A DNA stretch of 36,876 bases from Alphaproteobacteria bacterium (GTDB lineage: Bacteria; Pseudomonadota; Alphaproteobacteria; SMXS01), in contig WGNW01000072.1 in the NCBI GenBank assembly GCA_016124315.1, forward strand, positions 1 to 36,876, written 5' to 3'. A program made the translations under genes and the position numbers. Positions within the stretch are counted from its first letter, which is position 1. Each line of letters starts with the position of its first letter. Of this stretch, positions 29,987 to 36,876 are shown one piece after another. The notes beneath the pieces were generated by a model. That model was given only the letters and a program-made list of their open reading frames with translations. It ran no database searches and had not been told where the DNA came from.

Positions 29987-31021
29987 TCAGGCCGCCGGAT
30001 CGTCGCCGATCCTGACCAGCTGCTTGCCCAGGTTGGCGCCGCTGAACAGGCCGATCAGCGCCTTGGGCGCCTTCTCGAAGCCATCGGCGACGTCGAGCGT
30101 CTCCTTCAGCCTGCCCTGCGCCAACCACTGGCTCATGCGCGCCATGCCCTCCGGGAACCGGGGCATGTAGTCGAGGACGATGAAGCCCTCCATGCGCGCC
30201 CGCTTCATCACCAGCTGCATGTAGTTGGCCGGGCCCGGGATGATCTTGGTGTACCCCGCGATGCCGCCGCACAGCACGACCCGGGCGTTCATCGCCAGGT
30301 TGGCCAGGCCCGCTTCCAGCACCGAGCCGCCCACATTGTCGAAGAACACGTTGATGCCGTCAGGCGCCAGCGCGGCCACCCGGTCGACCACCTTCTCGGA
30401 CTGATAGTCGATGCAGGCGTCGAACCCCAGTTCCTTGACCACCCAGTCGCACTTCTTGCCGCCGCCGGCGATGCCGATGGTGCGGCAGCCGGCGAACGCG
30501 GCGAGCTGCCCGACGAGGGAGCCGACGGCGCCGGCGGCGCCCGAGATCAGCACCGTGTCGCCGGGCACCGGCCGGCCCAGGTCGAACAGGCCGAAATAGG
30601 CGGTCATGCCGGTGGTGCCGAGCGCGCCCAGCACCGACGCCGGCGCCACCTTCTTCGGCGCCTTGCCCACCGCCACGCCGTTGCGGTCGCGGCCGTCGGA
30701 GAGGAAGTAGTCCTGCCAGCCGAACACGCCGTAGACGAGGTCGCCCACCGCATACTCCGCTTGCTCCGACTCGACCACCCGGCCGACGCCGCGGCCGAGC
30801 ATGACGTCGCCGATCTTCATGGCGGGCATGTAGTCGGCCAGCTGGCGCATCCAGCCCTGCATGGCCGGATCGATCGACAGGTAGAGCGTCCGGACCAGGA
30901 AGGTGCCGGCGGTCACCGCAGGCCGCTTCGCCTCGTTGAACCGGAAATGATCCTCGATGACCACCGGATTGCTTTCGTCCGGCCGTCCGTTCAGCAGCCA
31001 TTGGCGGTTGACGTCGTTCAT
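29987..31021 (-). CDS. NADP-dependent oxidoreductase, CurA/prostaglandin-reductase-like (paralogue 2)
   Basis: A 344-residue paralogue of the gene at 28831, with the same VNRQW N-terminus, SGAAGAVGSLVGQLAAF cofactor loop, GIAGGGKK phosphate grip, NVFFDNVGG and the terminal GANLGKQLVRIGDDPAA that is shared almost word for word with paralogue 1. The two are clearly duplicates that have diverged. The start at 31021 has GGAAG upstream and fits the paralogues; the open frame continues 13 codons further. It lies downstream of the acyl-CoA dehydrogenase by about 150 bases, with a possible terminator between. Reduction of an enone or enoyl intermediate is expected. Confidence 0.92.
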   Translation of the reverse strand: MNDVNRQWLLNGRPDESNPVVIEDHFRFNEAKRPAVTAGTFLVRTLYLSIDPAMQGWMRQLADYMPAMKIGDVMLGRGVGRVVESEQAEYAVGDLVYGVFGWQDYFLSDGRDRNGVAVGKAPKKVAPASVLGALGTTGMTAYFGLFDLGRPVPGDTVLISGAAGAVGSLVGQLAAFAGCRTIGIAGGGKKCDWVVKELGFDACIDYQSEKVVDRVAALAPDGINVFFDNVGGSVLEAGLANLAMNARVVLCGGIAGYTKIIPGPANYMQLVMKRARMEGFIVLDYMPRFPEGMARMSQWLAQGRLKETLDVADGFEKAPKALIGLFSGANLGKQLVRIGDDPAA

Positions 31022-31143
31022 CCCCACTTCCTTCCCGATATACGCTTCCTGGCCGAGCATAAGAGCGTTCGGCGGCGCCTGCCGTCAACCGTCGGCTAGC
31101 AGGTCCCCGTGGGTTCGACAACGCGCCGATCTCATATGGAAAT

Positions 31144-31161
31144 CGCCCCGCGAACGGGTCG
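31144..31161 (-). terminator. Candidate terminator after the acyl-CoA dehydrogenase gene
   Basis: Read on the minus strand, CGACCCG and CGGGGCG pair with one mismatch around a TTCG loop and are followed by ATTTCC. It begins about ten bases after the dehydrogenase stop. Confidence 0.4.
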
Positions 31162-31170
31162 CCGGCGGCG

Positions 31171-32325
31171 TCAGTCGCGGAATTCGCGGATCAGGTTGCG
31201 GGCGATCACCAGCTGCTGGATCTGCGAGGTTCCCTCGTAGATGCGGAAGATGCGGACGTCCCGGTAGAACCGCTCCACGGCATATTCGGACATGTAGCCG
31301 GCGCCGCCGTGGATCTGCACGGCCCGGTCGGCGACCCGGCCGACCATTTCGGAGGCGAAGTACTTGCACGAGGCGATGTCGCCCGAGCGGCGGTTGCCGG
31401 CGTCGTAGTTGCGCGCCGCGTCGAGCACCATGCACTGGGCGGCATAGGATTCCGTACGGCTGTCGGCGATCATCGCCTGGACCAGCTGGAAGTCGGCGAT
31501 GGCCTGGCCGAACTGGGTCCGCTCGACCGCATAGCGCACCGATTCCTCGACCAGCCGCTGGGAGACGCCGACGCACAGCGCCGAGATGTGCAGACGGCCG
31601 CGGTCCAGGGTCTTCATGGCGGTCTTGAAGCCCTGCCCCTCCACGCCGCCGATCAGGTTCTCCGCCGGTACCCGGCAGTCCTCGAAGATCACGTCGTAGA
31701 CGTTGGCGCCGGCCTGGCCCATCTTCTTGTTGGGCTTGCCGACCGTGAGGCCGGGGCTGTCCTTCTCCACGACGAACGCCGAGATGCCGCCGGCGCCCTT
31801 GTTGGACGGGTCGGTGCGGGCCATCAGGGTGAAGATGGAGGCGTCGGCGGCGTTGGTGATGTAGCGCTTGGTGCCGTTCACCACGTAGTGGTCGCCGTCG
31901 CGGATCGCCGTGGTGCGGATGCTGGCCGCGTCCGATCCGGCGTCCGGCTCGGTCAGCGCGAAGGACGCCACGTATTCGCCGGAGGCGACCTTGGGCAGGA
32001 AGCGCTGCTTCTGCTCGTCGGTGCCATCGATGACGATGCCCTGGGAGCCGATGCCGTTGTTGGTGCCGATCTTGGAGCGGAAGGCCGGCGAGGCGCGGCC
32101 CAGTTCCATGATCACCAGTGCCTCCTCCTCGGTGGTAAGGCCAAGCCCGCCATACTCCTCGGGCACGGTCATGCCGTAGAGCCCCATCTCGCGCATGTCG
32201 CGGAGGATTTCCGCCGGGACAGCGTTCTCCTCGGCCACCCGCTCCTCGGCAGGAATCAGGCGCTCGTTGACGAAGCGGCGAATGGTGTCGCGCAGCTGGT
32301 TGAAGGTTTCCTGGTCGCGGATCAT
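31171..32325 (-). CDS. Acyl-CoA dehydrogenase
   Basis: A 384-residue flavoprotein that introduces a double bond into an acyl-CoA and passes electrons to ETF. The family signatures ALTEPDAGSDAAS (about 122-134) and the C-terminal flavin-contact block QIHGGAGYMSEYAVERFYRDVRI are present, and the catalytic glutamate is E364 in IYEGTSQIQ. The pattern fits short or branched-chain members. No ETF or thiolase genes are adjacent. The open frame extends 84 codons upstream into a region that holds the divergent gene's promoter, so the ATG at 32325 is chosen although its ribosome binding site (GGGATG) is weak. Confidence 0.93.
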   Translation of the reverse strand: MIRDQETFNQLRDTIRRFVNERLIPAEERVAEENAVPAEILRDMREMGLYGMTVPEEYGGLGLTTEEEALVIMELGRASPAFRSKIGTNNGIGSQGIVIDGTDEQKQRFLPKVASGEYVASFALTEPDAGSDAASIRTTAIRDGDHYVVNGTKRYITNAADASIFTLMARTDPSNKGAGGISAFVVEKDSPGLTVGKPNKKMGQAGANVYDVIFEDCRVPAENLIGGVEGQGFKTAMKTLDRGRLHISALCVGVSQRLVEESVRYAVERTQFGQAIADFQLVQAMIADSRTESYAAQCMVLDAARNYDAGNRRSGDIASCKYFASEMVGRVADRAVQIHGGAGYMSEYAVERFYRDVRIFRIYEGTSQIQQLVIARNLIREFRD

Positions 32326-32372
32326 GACGGCATCCCGGTTTCTTGTTTGAATTCTGGAACGGTGTCGTCGCT

Positions 32373-32378
32373 TATAAT
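32373..32378 (+). promoter_or_regulatory. Perfect TATAAT for the MgtC/DUF4010 gene
   Basis: TATAAT lies about 70 bases before the start at 32447. The nearest -35-like hexamer, TTGAAT, is 20 bases away, longer than ideal. The region is shared with the divergent acyl-CoA dehydrogenase gene. Confidence 0.45.
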
Positions 32379-32446
32379 GGGTTCCTCCGGCCGCGCAAAC
32401 CGGCAGTCGCCGTCCCTGCGCGCGGTCGCCTGCCTGCGACGGTGCC

Positions 32447-33706
32447 ATGCCCGACATCCAGACCTTCGTGAACCTCGCCATCGCCCTCGGCATCGGCGCC
32501 ATGATCGGCGTCGAGCGTGGCTGGTCGCAGCGGCGGCAGCCGGAAGGCGGCCGGGTCGCCGGCCTGCGCACATTCACCCTGTTCGGCCTGCTGGGCGGCG
32601 TCGCGGCGGTGCTGGCCGGTCTCTACGGCATCGCCGCCCTGGTGGTGACGGCCGCCGCGGCCGGGGCGGTCGTGGTCGTGGCCATGGTCAACGACCGCGG
32701 CAATCTCACCGACCGGGGCATCACCACCGAGATCGCCCTGCTGGTGACGTTCGCGCTGGGCGTGCTGGCCGGCTACGGCGAACACCAGGTGGCGGTGGCC
32801 TGCGCCGTGGTGGTCACCGTGCTGCTGGGGATGAAGCCGCCGCTGCACCGCTGGCTGGAAACCCTCCACCGGGCGGAGATGCTGGCCGCGTTCCGGCTGC
32901 TGGTCATGTCGCTGGTGATCTTGCCGGTGCTGCCCAACCGGGGCTTCGGACCTTGGCACGCCCTCAATCCCTACGTGATCTGGCTGATGGTGGTGCTGAT
33001 CAGCGCCATGTCGTTCGGCGGCTACATGGCCGTCAAGTGGGCGGGACCGCACCGGGGCCTGATGGTGACCGGATTCCTGGGCGGCATGACCTCCTCCACG
33101 GCGATCTCCGTCGCCATGGCCCGGACCGCGCGCGACGCGCCCGGCCTCGAAGCCATATCCGCCGCCGCCGCACTCGCCGGCTCCACCGTCATGTATCTGC
33201 GCATCCTGGTGGCCGCGGCCGTGTTCTCGCCCGCCCTGGCGCTGGCGCTGGCCGCCCCCATGGCGGCCATGACCCTGGCGGGATTGGCCACCCTCGCGGT
33301 CATCTGGCCCCGCGGCGCCCAGGCCCGGACCGGCGGCACCGCGCCGCCCAGGCTCAAGCCGTTCGATCTGGGCATCCCGCTGCGCTTCGGGGCCATCCTC
33401 GCGGTGGTGATGGTGGCGGCGGCGGCGCTGCGGGCGTGGCTGGGAAATTCGGGCCTGCTGGTCGTCTCGGGCATCGCCGGCCTTACCGACGTGGACGCGC
33501 CCACCCTGACGGCGGCCAACATGGTCACCGCCGGACTGGACCCGGCGATCGGTCGCGCCGCGGTCCTCATCGCCGCCGGCGTCAACGTGCTGGTGAAGCT
33601 GGGCGTGATCTTCTGGATCGGCGGGCGGCGCATGGGCCTCAGGGTGAGCGCCGGCTTCCTGGGCGCGCTGGCGGCGGGCGCCGCCGCCTGGTGGGCGACG
33701 CTATAG
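32447..33706 (+). CDS. MgtC/SapB-DUF4010 family membrane protein
   Basis: A 419-residue inner-membrane protein with about twelve hydrophobic segments. The N-terminal 130 residues match the MgtC/SapB domain (GIGAMIGVERGW at 15-26, then VAGLRTFTLFGLLGG), and the rest matches DUF4010 (MTSSTAISVAMAR, then GLTDVDAPTLTAA). MgtC relatives act in magnesium or acid stress; the long MgtC-DUF4010 form is widespread but unproven, perhaps a transporter. The ribosome binding site is weak. The stop codon TAG overlaps the second copy of the AGAGCATGAT palindrome. Confidence 0.9.
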   Translation: MPDIQTFVNLAIALGIGAMIGVERGWSQRRQPEGGRVAGLRTFTLFGLLGGVAAVLAGLYGIAALVVTAAAAGAVVVVAMVNDRGNLTDRGITTEIALLVTFALGVLAGYGEHQVAVACAVVVTVLLGMKPPLHRWLETLHRAEMLAAFRLLVMSLVILPVLPNRGFGPWHALNPYVIWLMVVLISAMSFGGYMAVKWAGPHRGLMVTGFLGGMTSSTAISVAMARTARDAPGLEAISAAAALAGSTVMYLRILVAAAVFSPALALALAAPMAAMTLAGLATLAVIWPRGAQARTGGTAPPRLKPFDLGIPLRFGAILAVVMVAAAALRAWLGNSGLLVVSGIAGLTDVDAPTLTAANMVTAGLDPAIGRAAVLIAAGVNVLVKLGVIFWIGGRRMGLRVSAGFLGALAAGAAAWWATL

Positions 33707-33755
33707 AGCGTGATTTTGCCGCTCAGGCTGGACCGGCCGCAGCGGATCATGCTCT
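33705..33755 (-). repeat. AGAGCATGAT palindromic repeat, copy 2 (inverted relative to copy 1)
   Basis: AGAGCGTGAT at 33705-33714 and ATCATGCTCT at 33746-33755 pair with one mismatch, with CCGCT/AGCGG inside. Read on the minus strand it matches copy 1 (3282-3331) along nearly its full length, including the central GGTCCAGCCTG. Like copy 1 it starts inside a TAG stop codon and lies between convergent genes. Confidence 0.85.
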
Positions 33756-33772
33756 GGCAGGCTCTCGGAGTG

Positions 33773-35284
33773 TCAGTCGCTGCGCCAGAACGGATCGGCG
33801 GCCGCGAAGTCTGCCCAGGCCCGCGACAGCGCCTTGTCCGACACGTGCCCCCGCTCCTCGTGCCAGCTGAGTAGGGCGGCCGTGCCGGTCAGCAGCGCAT
33901 CCCCGTCGCTCTCATCGGCATCCATCAGCCGGCCGCAAAGGGCCTTGGCCACGGTCAGGTCGTTGAGCTTGCCAAGATCGTCGAGAAGGCTCGTCAGGCC
34001 GTCGCGGAACCGCTTGACGTCCTTCTTCGGGAACAGGCTGCGGAAGAATTCGCCGGCATAGCGCAGCTTCTTCAGGACGATGCGCAGTTCGTGCTTCTCG
34101 TGCACGTCGAGCCGATCGAAATCTCGGCCGGCGCGCATGACCTTGTCGTAGAGCCGGTCGAGCAGATGGCGGGCGTGCTCTGCCATGGGCCGCGCCAGCG
34201 CCGCCGCCTTTTCGCCGTTGAGCCCCTGACGCCAGGCGGAGCGCTCGACCCATCCCGACAGGCGCAGCGCGAACACCGTGTAGGCCGGCGACGCCATCGC
34301 CACGCGCGCCTCCTCGTAGCCCTCGCGGCGGGCCCGCTCCGCCGCGTCGTTCAGCGCCCGCAGGCCGCGATGCTCCGGCCACATGTCGAGCAGCGGCGGC
34401 AGCGTCTCGGTCAGGAACACGTCCCAGTCGCGTGCCGGGCCCAGGCTGGCGGCGATCCACCGCGATTCGTCCTTGAACTCGCCCAGCGGCGGATCGGGGA
34501 TGAAGTCCCTGAAAAACATCAGCGCGGAACGCAGCCGTCGCAACGCCACGCGCATCTGGTGAACGCCCTCCAGGTCGCGACCGTCCATGGCGGCCGCCTG
34601 GTTGGCGAACCACTGCTCGATGCAGGCGCGGAAGCTGTCGCGCATGCCGTCCTCGAGCGAGACGTCCGGCTGGAATTCCAGCTTCTCCGCCTTGACGGCG
34701 GCGGGCGGCTCGTCGTCCGCAAGCCGGAAGCCGCGCGCCGACTTGCTGTCGACGGAGAGCTGCAGCGGCACCTGCTCGGCGATCCGGGCACCAAGGTCGA
34801 AGAGATCGGCCGGCTTGCCGTCGAGAAGTTCCAGTTCCACCTCGCAGACGAGCTGCCGCCCGGCCGCGGAGCGGATTTCGCCCGTATCGATCGCCAGTTC
34901 CACCTGCGATGCGCCTGGGCGGCCCGGCGGGTACGAAGCGTTCAGCGTCCGGCGACGGATGTCGGTGACGAACACTTCCTCGAGGTTGGGCGGCCCTTCG
35001 GGGAACTGGGGAGAGAAGGACGCCACGTCCATTTCCCATTCGCCGCGCGCGAACAGGCCGCCGCCACTGCCATTGGTCTTGACCGTCTGGACGTAGCGCT
35101 CGCCGGCCCTGCGCACGCGCAACGCCACCTTGCGTCCGGCCAGGCAACGGTCGGGCGTGTCGTAGTAGCGGCTCTCCAGCCGGCTCGACGACGGCGCGCC
35201 CTCTACCGCGGCGATGCCTTGGATGACCCGCAGCACGGCGTCGAGGTCTTCGGGACTCGCCTGAAGCTTTATCTCTGTTTCCAT
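33773..35284 (-). CDS. CYTH-CHAD protein (predicted inorganic triphosphatase/polyphosphate-binding)
   Basis: A 503-residue two-domain protein. Residues 1-195 form a CYTH triphosphate tunnel domain with the E2-x-E4-x-K6 motif at the very N-terminus, SRYYDTPDRCLAGRKVALRVRR and the later CEVELELLDG. Residues about 215-495 are a CHAD domain, a helical bundle rich in conserved H and R (GVHQMRVALRRLRSALMFFRDF; ELRIVLKKLRYAGEFF). CYTH domains cleave triphosphates and CHAD domains bind polyphosphate, so the protein should act on polyphosphate or triphosphate. The PPK2 gene lies 58 bases upstream on the same strand, strengthening this. The same architecture is found in E. coli YgiF. Confidence 0.92.
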   Translation of the reverse strand: METEIKLQASPEDLDAVLRVIQGIAAVEGAPSSSRLESRYYDTPDRCLAGRKVALRVRRAGERYVQTVKTNGSGGGLFARGEWEMDVASFSPQFPEGPPNLEEVFVTDIRRRTLNASYPPGRPGASQVELAIDTGEIRSAAGRQLVCEVELELLDGKPADLFDLGARIAEQVPLQLSVDSKSARGFRLADDEPPAAVKAEKLEFQPDVSLEDGMRDSFRACIEQWFANQAAAMDGRDLEGVHQMRVALRRLRSALMFFRDFIPDPPLGEFKDESRWIAASLGPARDWDVFLTETLPPLLDMWPEHRGLRALNDAAERARREGYEEARVAMASPAYTVFALRLSGWVERSAWRQGLNGEKAAALARPMAEHARHLLDRLYDKVMRAGRDFDRLDVHEKHELRIVLKKLRYAGEFFRSLFPKKDVKRFRDGLTSLLDDLGKLNDLTVAKALCGRLMDADESDGDALLTGTAALLSWHEERGHVSDKALSRAWADFAAADPFWRSD

Positions 35285-35342
35285 GCAGAAACGATCGGCG
35301 GCTATCCTCGCAGCGGGGCTTCACCCCTCGGGCCGGCGCAGT

Positions 35343-36137
35343 CTAGGGGGCGATCAGGCCGCTTTCAACATAGGACGGATCGTAGGTGAAGACGAGGTCC
35401 GGATTGGGCTGGAGCGCGGCCGTGTCCTTGCCGTCGTACTCGATGCGCATGAGCAGGTCGGCGATCAGGCCGAGGCGGGCCTCCTTCTTGTCGTCGGCGC
35501 GCACGATGGTCCAGGGCGAGATGGGGCTGTGGGTCCGTGAGAACATCTCGTTGCGCGCCTCGCTGTATTCCTTCCACAGCTTGTTGGCGACGTTGTCGAT
35601 GGGGCTCACCTTCCACTGCTTGAGCGGATCCTCGCGCCGATCCTCGAGCCGCGCCGCCTGCTCCTTGCGGGAAATGTCCAGATAGTACTTGAACAGGGTG
35701 AGATTGGAGTGCAGCAGCATCTGCTCGAACGGCTCGACGATCTCGAAGAACTCGTGCAGTTCCTCGGTGGTGCAGAATCCCATCACCCGTTCCACGCCGG
35801 CCCGGTTGTACCAGCTCCGGTTGAACAGCACGAACTCCTCCGCGGCGGGCAGGTAAGGTGCCCAGCGCTGGAAGTACCACGTCGTCGTGTCCCTGTCGGA
35901 CGGCTTGCCCAGCGCCACCACCCGCGTCTCGCGCGGGCTGAGATGCTGGGTGATGCGCTTGATGGTACCGTCCTTGCCGGCCGCGTCCCGGCCTTCCAGG
36001 ATCACCAGGACCTTCTTCTTGTGGGCGATGATGTGGCGCTGCAGCTTCACCAGCTCGACCTGCAGGCTTCTCAGGCGCTTCTTGTAGCCGCCGTTGGAGT
36101 CCTCCTCGTCGTCGTCCTTGTGCTTGTCCTTGGCCAT
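35343..36137 (-). CDS. ppk2: Polyphosphate kinase 2 (PPK2)
   Basis: A 264-residue kinase that moves phosphate between polyphosphate and nucleotides. Walker A is GRDAAGKDGT (49-58), the following block FNRSWYNRAGVERVMGF (105-121) carries the Walker B and lid residues, and the LGKPSDRD and later YYLDISRKEQ, WKVSPID segments are typical. The length fits single-domain PPK2. ATGs at 36164, 36143 and 36137 are possible; GGGGA is six bases before 36137 and too close to 36143, and a TATAGC at about 36167-36172 (minus strand) gives a leader only if 36137 is used, so 36137 is chosen. Probably cotranscribed with the CYTH-CHAD gene. Confidence 0.93.
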   Translation of the reverse strand: MAKDKHKDDDEEDSNGGYKKRLRSLQVELVKLQRHIIAHKKKVLVILEGRDAAGKDGTIKRITQHLSPRETRVVALGKPSDRDTTTWYFQRWAPYLPAAEEFVLFNRSWYNRAGVERVMGFCTTEELHEFFEIVEPFEQMLLHSNLTLFKYYLDISRKEQAARLEDRREDPLKQWKVSPIDNVANKLWKEYSEARNEMFSRTHSPISPWTIVRADDKKEARLGLIADLLMRIEYDGKDTAALQPNPDLVFTYDPSYVESGLIAP

Positions 36138-36246
36138 GCGCATTCCCCGGTTCCGAGCGTTCATGCTATACCTAGGTCACTCAACTCACTAATGCATCGG
36201 ACCGCAGGGGGCAAACAGTCGCGCCCCCGACGCGGAAGGAGACTTC

Positions 36247-36876
36247 ATGACCGTCAATCGGCAATGGATCCTGAAGCGGCGCCCGGCGGGCGTGCCGCGG
36301 GACGACGATTTCGAACTGGTCGAGGCGCCGGTGCCGCAACCCGGAGAGGGCGAATTCGTCGCCCGCAACCTGATCCTCTCCCTGGATCCGGCGCAGCGCG
36401 GCTGGATGGATGAGGGCGGCAACTATTTCGACCCCATCCCGCTGGGCGCGCCCGTCACCGCCGGCGTCATCGGCGAGGTGGTCGCGTCGCGCAACGACGA
36501 CTTCCCGGTGGGGCAGCGCCTCTACGCCATCGGCGCCTGGGCGGACTATTCCCTGCTGGGCTCGGGCTTCGTGTTCCGCAAGATACCCGCCGACGCCGGC
36601 ATCCCGCTGCCCAAGTACAACAGCCTGCTGGGCGGGATGGGCTGCAGCGCGCTGATCGCCCTGCGCGAGATCGGCAAGCCGAAGCCGGGCGAGACGCTGT
36701 TCATCTCGGGTGCCGCCGGCAACATGGGCACCCTCGCCGGGCAGATGGGCAAGCTGATGGGCTGCCGGGTGGTCGGCTCGGCGGGCACCGACGCCAAGTG
36801 CCGCTACCTGGAAGACGAGCTCGGCTTCGACGCGACGCTCAACTACCGCACCGCCGGCGACCTGACGGCGGCGCTC
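36247..36876 (+). CDS. NADP-dependent oxidoreductase, CurA-like (paralogue 3, C-terminus beyond the window)
   Basis: The visible 210 residues start TVNRQWILKRRP, the same opening as paralogues 1 and 2, and continue through SLDPAQRGWM, a catalytic-domain middle and the cofactor loop ISGAAGNMGTLAGQMGK (near 160) to the DLTAAL end of the window. AAGGAGA lies six bases before the start. It shares its upstream region with the divergent PPK2 gene. It is more distant from the other two than they are from each other, for example lacking the long acidic N-terminal insertion of paralogue 2. Confidence 0.92.
   Translation, partial: MTVNRQWILKRRPAGVPRDDDFELVEAPVPQPGEGEFVARNLILSLDPAQRGWMDEGGNYFDPIPLGAPVTAGVIGEVVASRNDDFPVGQRLYAIGAWADYSLLGSGFVFRKIPADAGIPLPKYNSLLGGMGCSALIALREIGKPKPGETLFISGAAGNMGTLAGQMGKLMGCRVVGSAGTDAKCRYLEDELGFDATLNYRTAGDLTAAL

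Noticed and set aside
1..36876. Mobile elements, CRISPR arrays, tRNA, rRNA or riboswitches
   Set aside because: I saw no transposase, integrase, regularly spaced repeats, tRNA cloverleaf, rRNA segment or recognisable riboswitch, although small structured RNAs could be missed by eye.

Overview
The window reads as a chromosomal stretch from a GC-rich, Gram-negative, aerobic heterotroph, most likely an alphaproteobacterium. The reasons are the very high GC content and third-position GC, outer-membrane beta-barrels and a TonB-dependent receptor, and a short palindrome with AGAGCATGAT ends that resembles repeats I know from alphaproteobacterial genomes. The genus cannot be named from the sequence alone. 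I found no tRNA, rRNA, CRISPR array, insertion sequence or phage gene. The gene content is dense and evenly composed.

Layout. 1-478 (-) is the N-terminal part of a Rieske oxygenase. 599-3331 (+) holds an Omp25-like outer-membrane protein with a good promoter, a dienelactone hydrolase and an exported SYLF protein, closed by a palindromic repeat and an intrinsic terminator. 3393-9884 (-) holds a GST, a small unknown protein, a B12-domain radical SAM enzyme, a DUF2889 protein and a TonB-dependent receptor. 10116-13383 (+) is a compact CoA-dependent catabolic operon: family III CoA-transferase, crotonase, SnoaL-like protein, SDR. 13472-17801 is a four-gene unit: DUF3034 barrel and exported truncated hemoglobin on (+), converging on a cupredoxin-like protein and a membrane c-di-GMP phosphodiesterase on (-). 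17967-23527 (+) is a second catabolic run: KstD-like flavoprotein, GMC oxidoreductase, TetR regulator, SDR, TIGR03084-type metal protein. 23610-27192 (+) holds a KefB/C-type antiporter, an orphan SecD-P1-head-like periplasmic protein, YjbQ and a small exported protein. 27197-32325 (-) holds an alpha/beta hydrolase, a four-EF-hand exported protein, two CurA-like NADP-dependent reductases and an acyl-CoA dehydrogenase. 32447-33706 (+) is an MgtC/DUF4010 membrane protein closed by the second palindrome copy. 33773-36137 (-) is a polyphosphate pair (CYTH-CHAD and PPK2). 36247 to the end (+) is a third, truncated CurA-like reductase.

How it fits together. The receptor, CoA-transferase operon, flavoprotein/GMC run and Rieske oxygenase look like parts of a pathway that takes up and oxidises a hydrophobic cyclic substrate such as a steroid, terpenoid or alicyclic compound. 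This is inferred from families; the substrate is unknown. The unit most likely to be an undescribed system is 13472-17801, in which heme-type and copper-type periplasmic proteins, an outer-membrane barrel and a Cache-HAMP-GGDEF(degenerate)-EAL enzyme sit together. It would suit extracytoplasmic gas, redox or metal sensing linked to c-di-GMP breakdown.
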